From: an uncultured Acidobacteriota bacterium | GTDB lineage: Bacteria > Acidobacteriota > Thermoanaerobaculia > Gp7-AA8 | Assembly (NCBI GenBank): GCA_946887105.1 | Contig: CAMPKJ010000307.1 | Coordinates: 1 to 5,473 of the forward strand | Direction: 5' to 3' | Length of the DNA: 5,473 bases | Part shown: positions 5,437 to 5,473 of the stretch, one piece after another | How the letters are laid out: each line of letters opens with the position of its first letter | Position numbering within the stretch: position 1 is the first letter of the stretch | Notes under the pieces: generated by a model | The model's input: only the letters and a program-made list of their open reading frames with translations | Database searches by the model: none | Told to the model about the DNA's origin: nothing | Translations under genes and position numbers: made by a program

Positions 5437-5473
5437 CGGGGCTGGGCGGCGGGGCGCGGCCGGCTCGCGCGCC

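Overview
This is a GC-rich (roughly two-thirds G+C by eye) bacterial chromosomal segment. All five genes that I can support lie on the minus strand. The gene content suggests a soil or environmental high-GC Gram-negative, perhaps Acidobacteriota or a myxobacterium-like lineage: paired LytS-type sensor kinases with a LytTR regulator, plus a secreted matrixin-like protease carrying CARDB and PKD domains. That taxonomic guess rests on general familiarity with such proteins, not on a marker gene.

In the direction of transcription (right to left), 5244-5473 is non-coding. It holds a cluster of octamer repeats (TTCCTCGG / CCGAGGAA) arranged as a large inverted repeat, and an A8 tract just before the first gene. 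Next comes a two-gene unit: a small exported, cysteine-free protein (5243-4491), then 9 bases later a secreted zinc metalloprotease (4481-3129) with signal peptide, metzincin catalytic domain, CARDB-like domain and PKD domain. A perfect 32-bp palindrome sits 12 bases after the protease stop codon. The remaining gap up to 2919 carries two exact 12-bp direct repeats with a 21-bp period.

The left half (2918-35) is a compact three-gene signalling operon. It encodes two homologous four-helix membrane histidine kinases and then a LytTR-type response regulator. All three start with GTG, and both junctions are 4-base GTGA stop/start overlaps. The first kinase has all expected motifs. The second has substitutions in several motifs and may be a weakened or regulatory partner. 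The 21-bp-spaced repeats upstream have the geometry expected of LytTR binding sites and may be where the regulator controls its own operon.

The two most interesting hypotheses are these. (1) The kinases work as an asymmetric pair feeding one regulator. (2) The small exported protein, which somewhat resembles an OB/netrin-fold domain, is a partner or inhibitor of the adjacent metalloprotease, which has no recognisable cysteine-switch propeptide. Nothing here looks like a CRISPR array, phage, insertion sequence, tRNA or rRNA.
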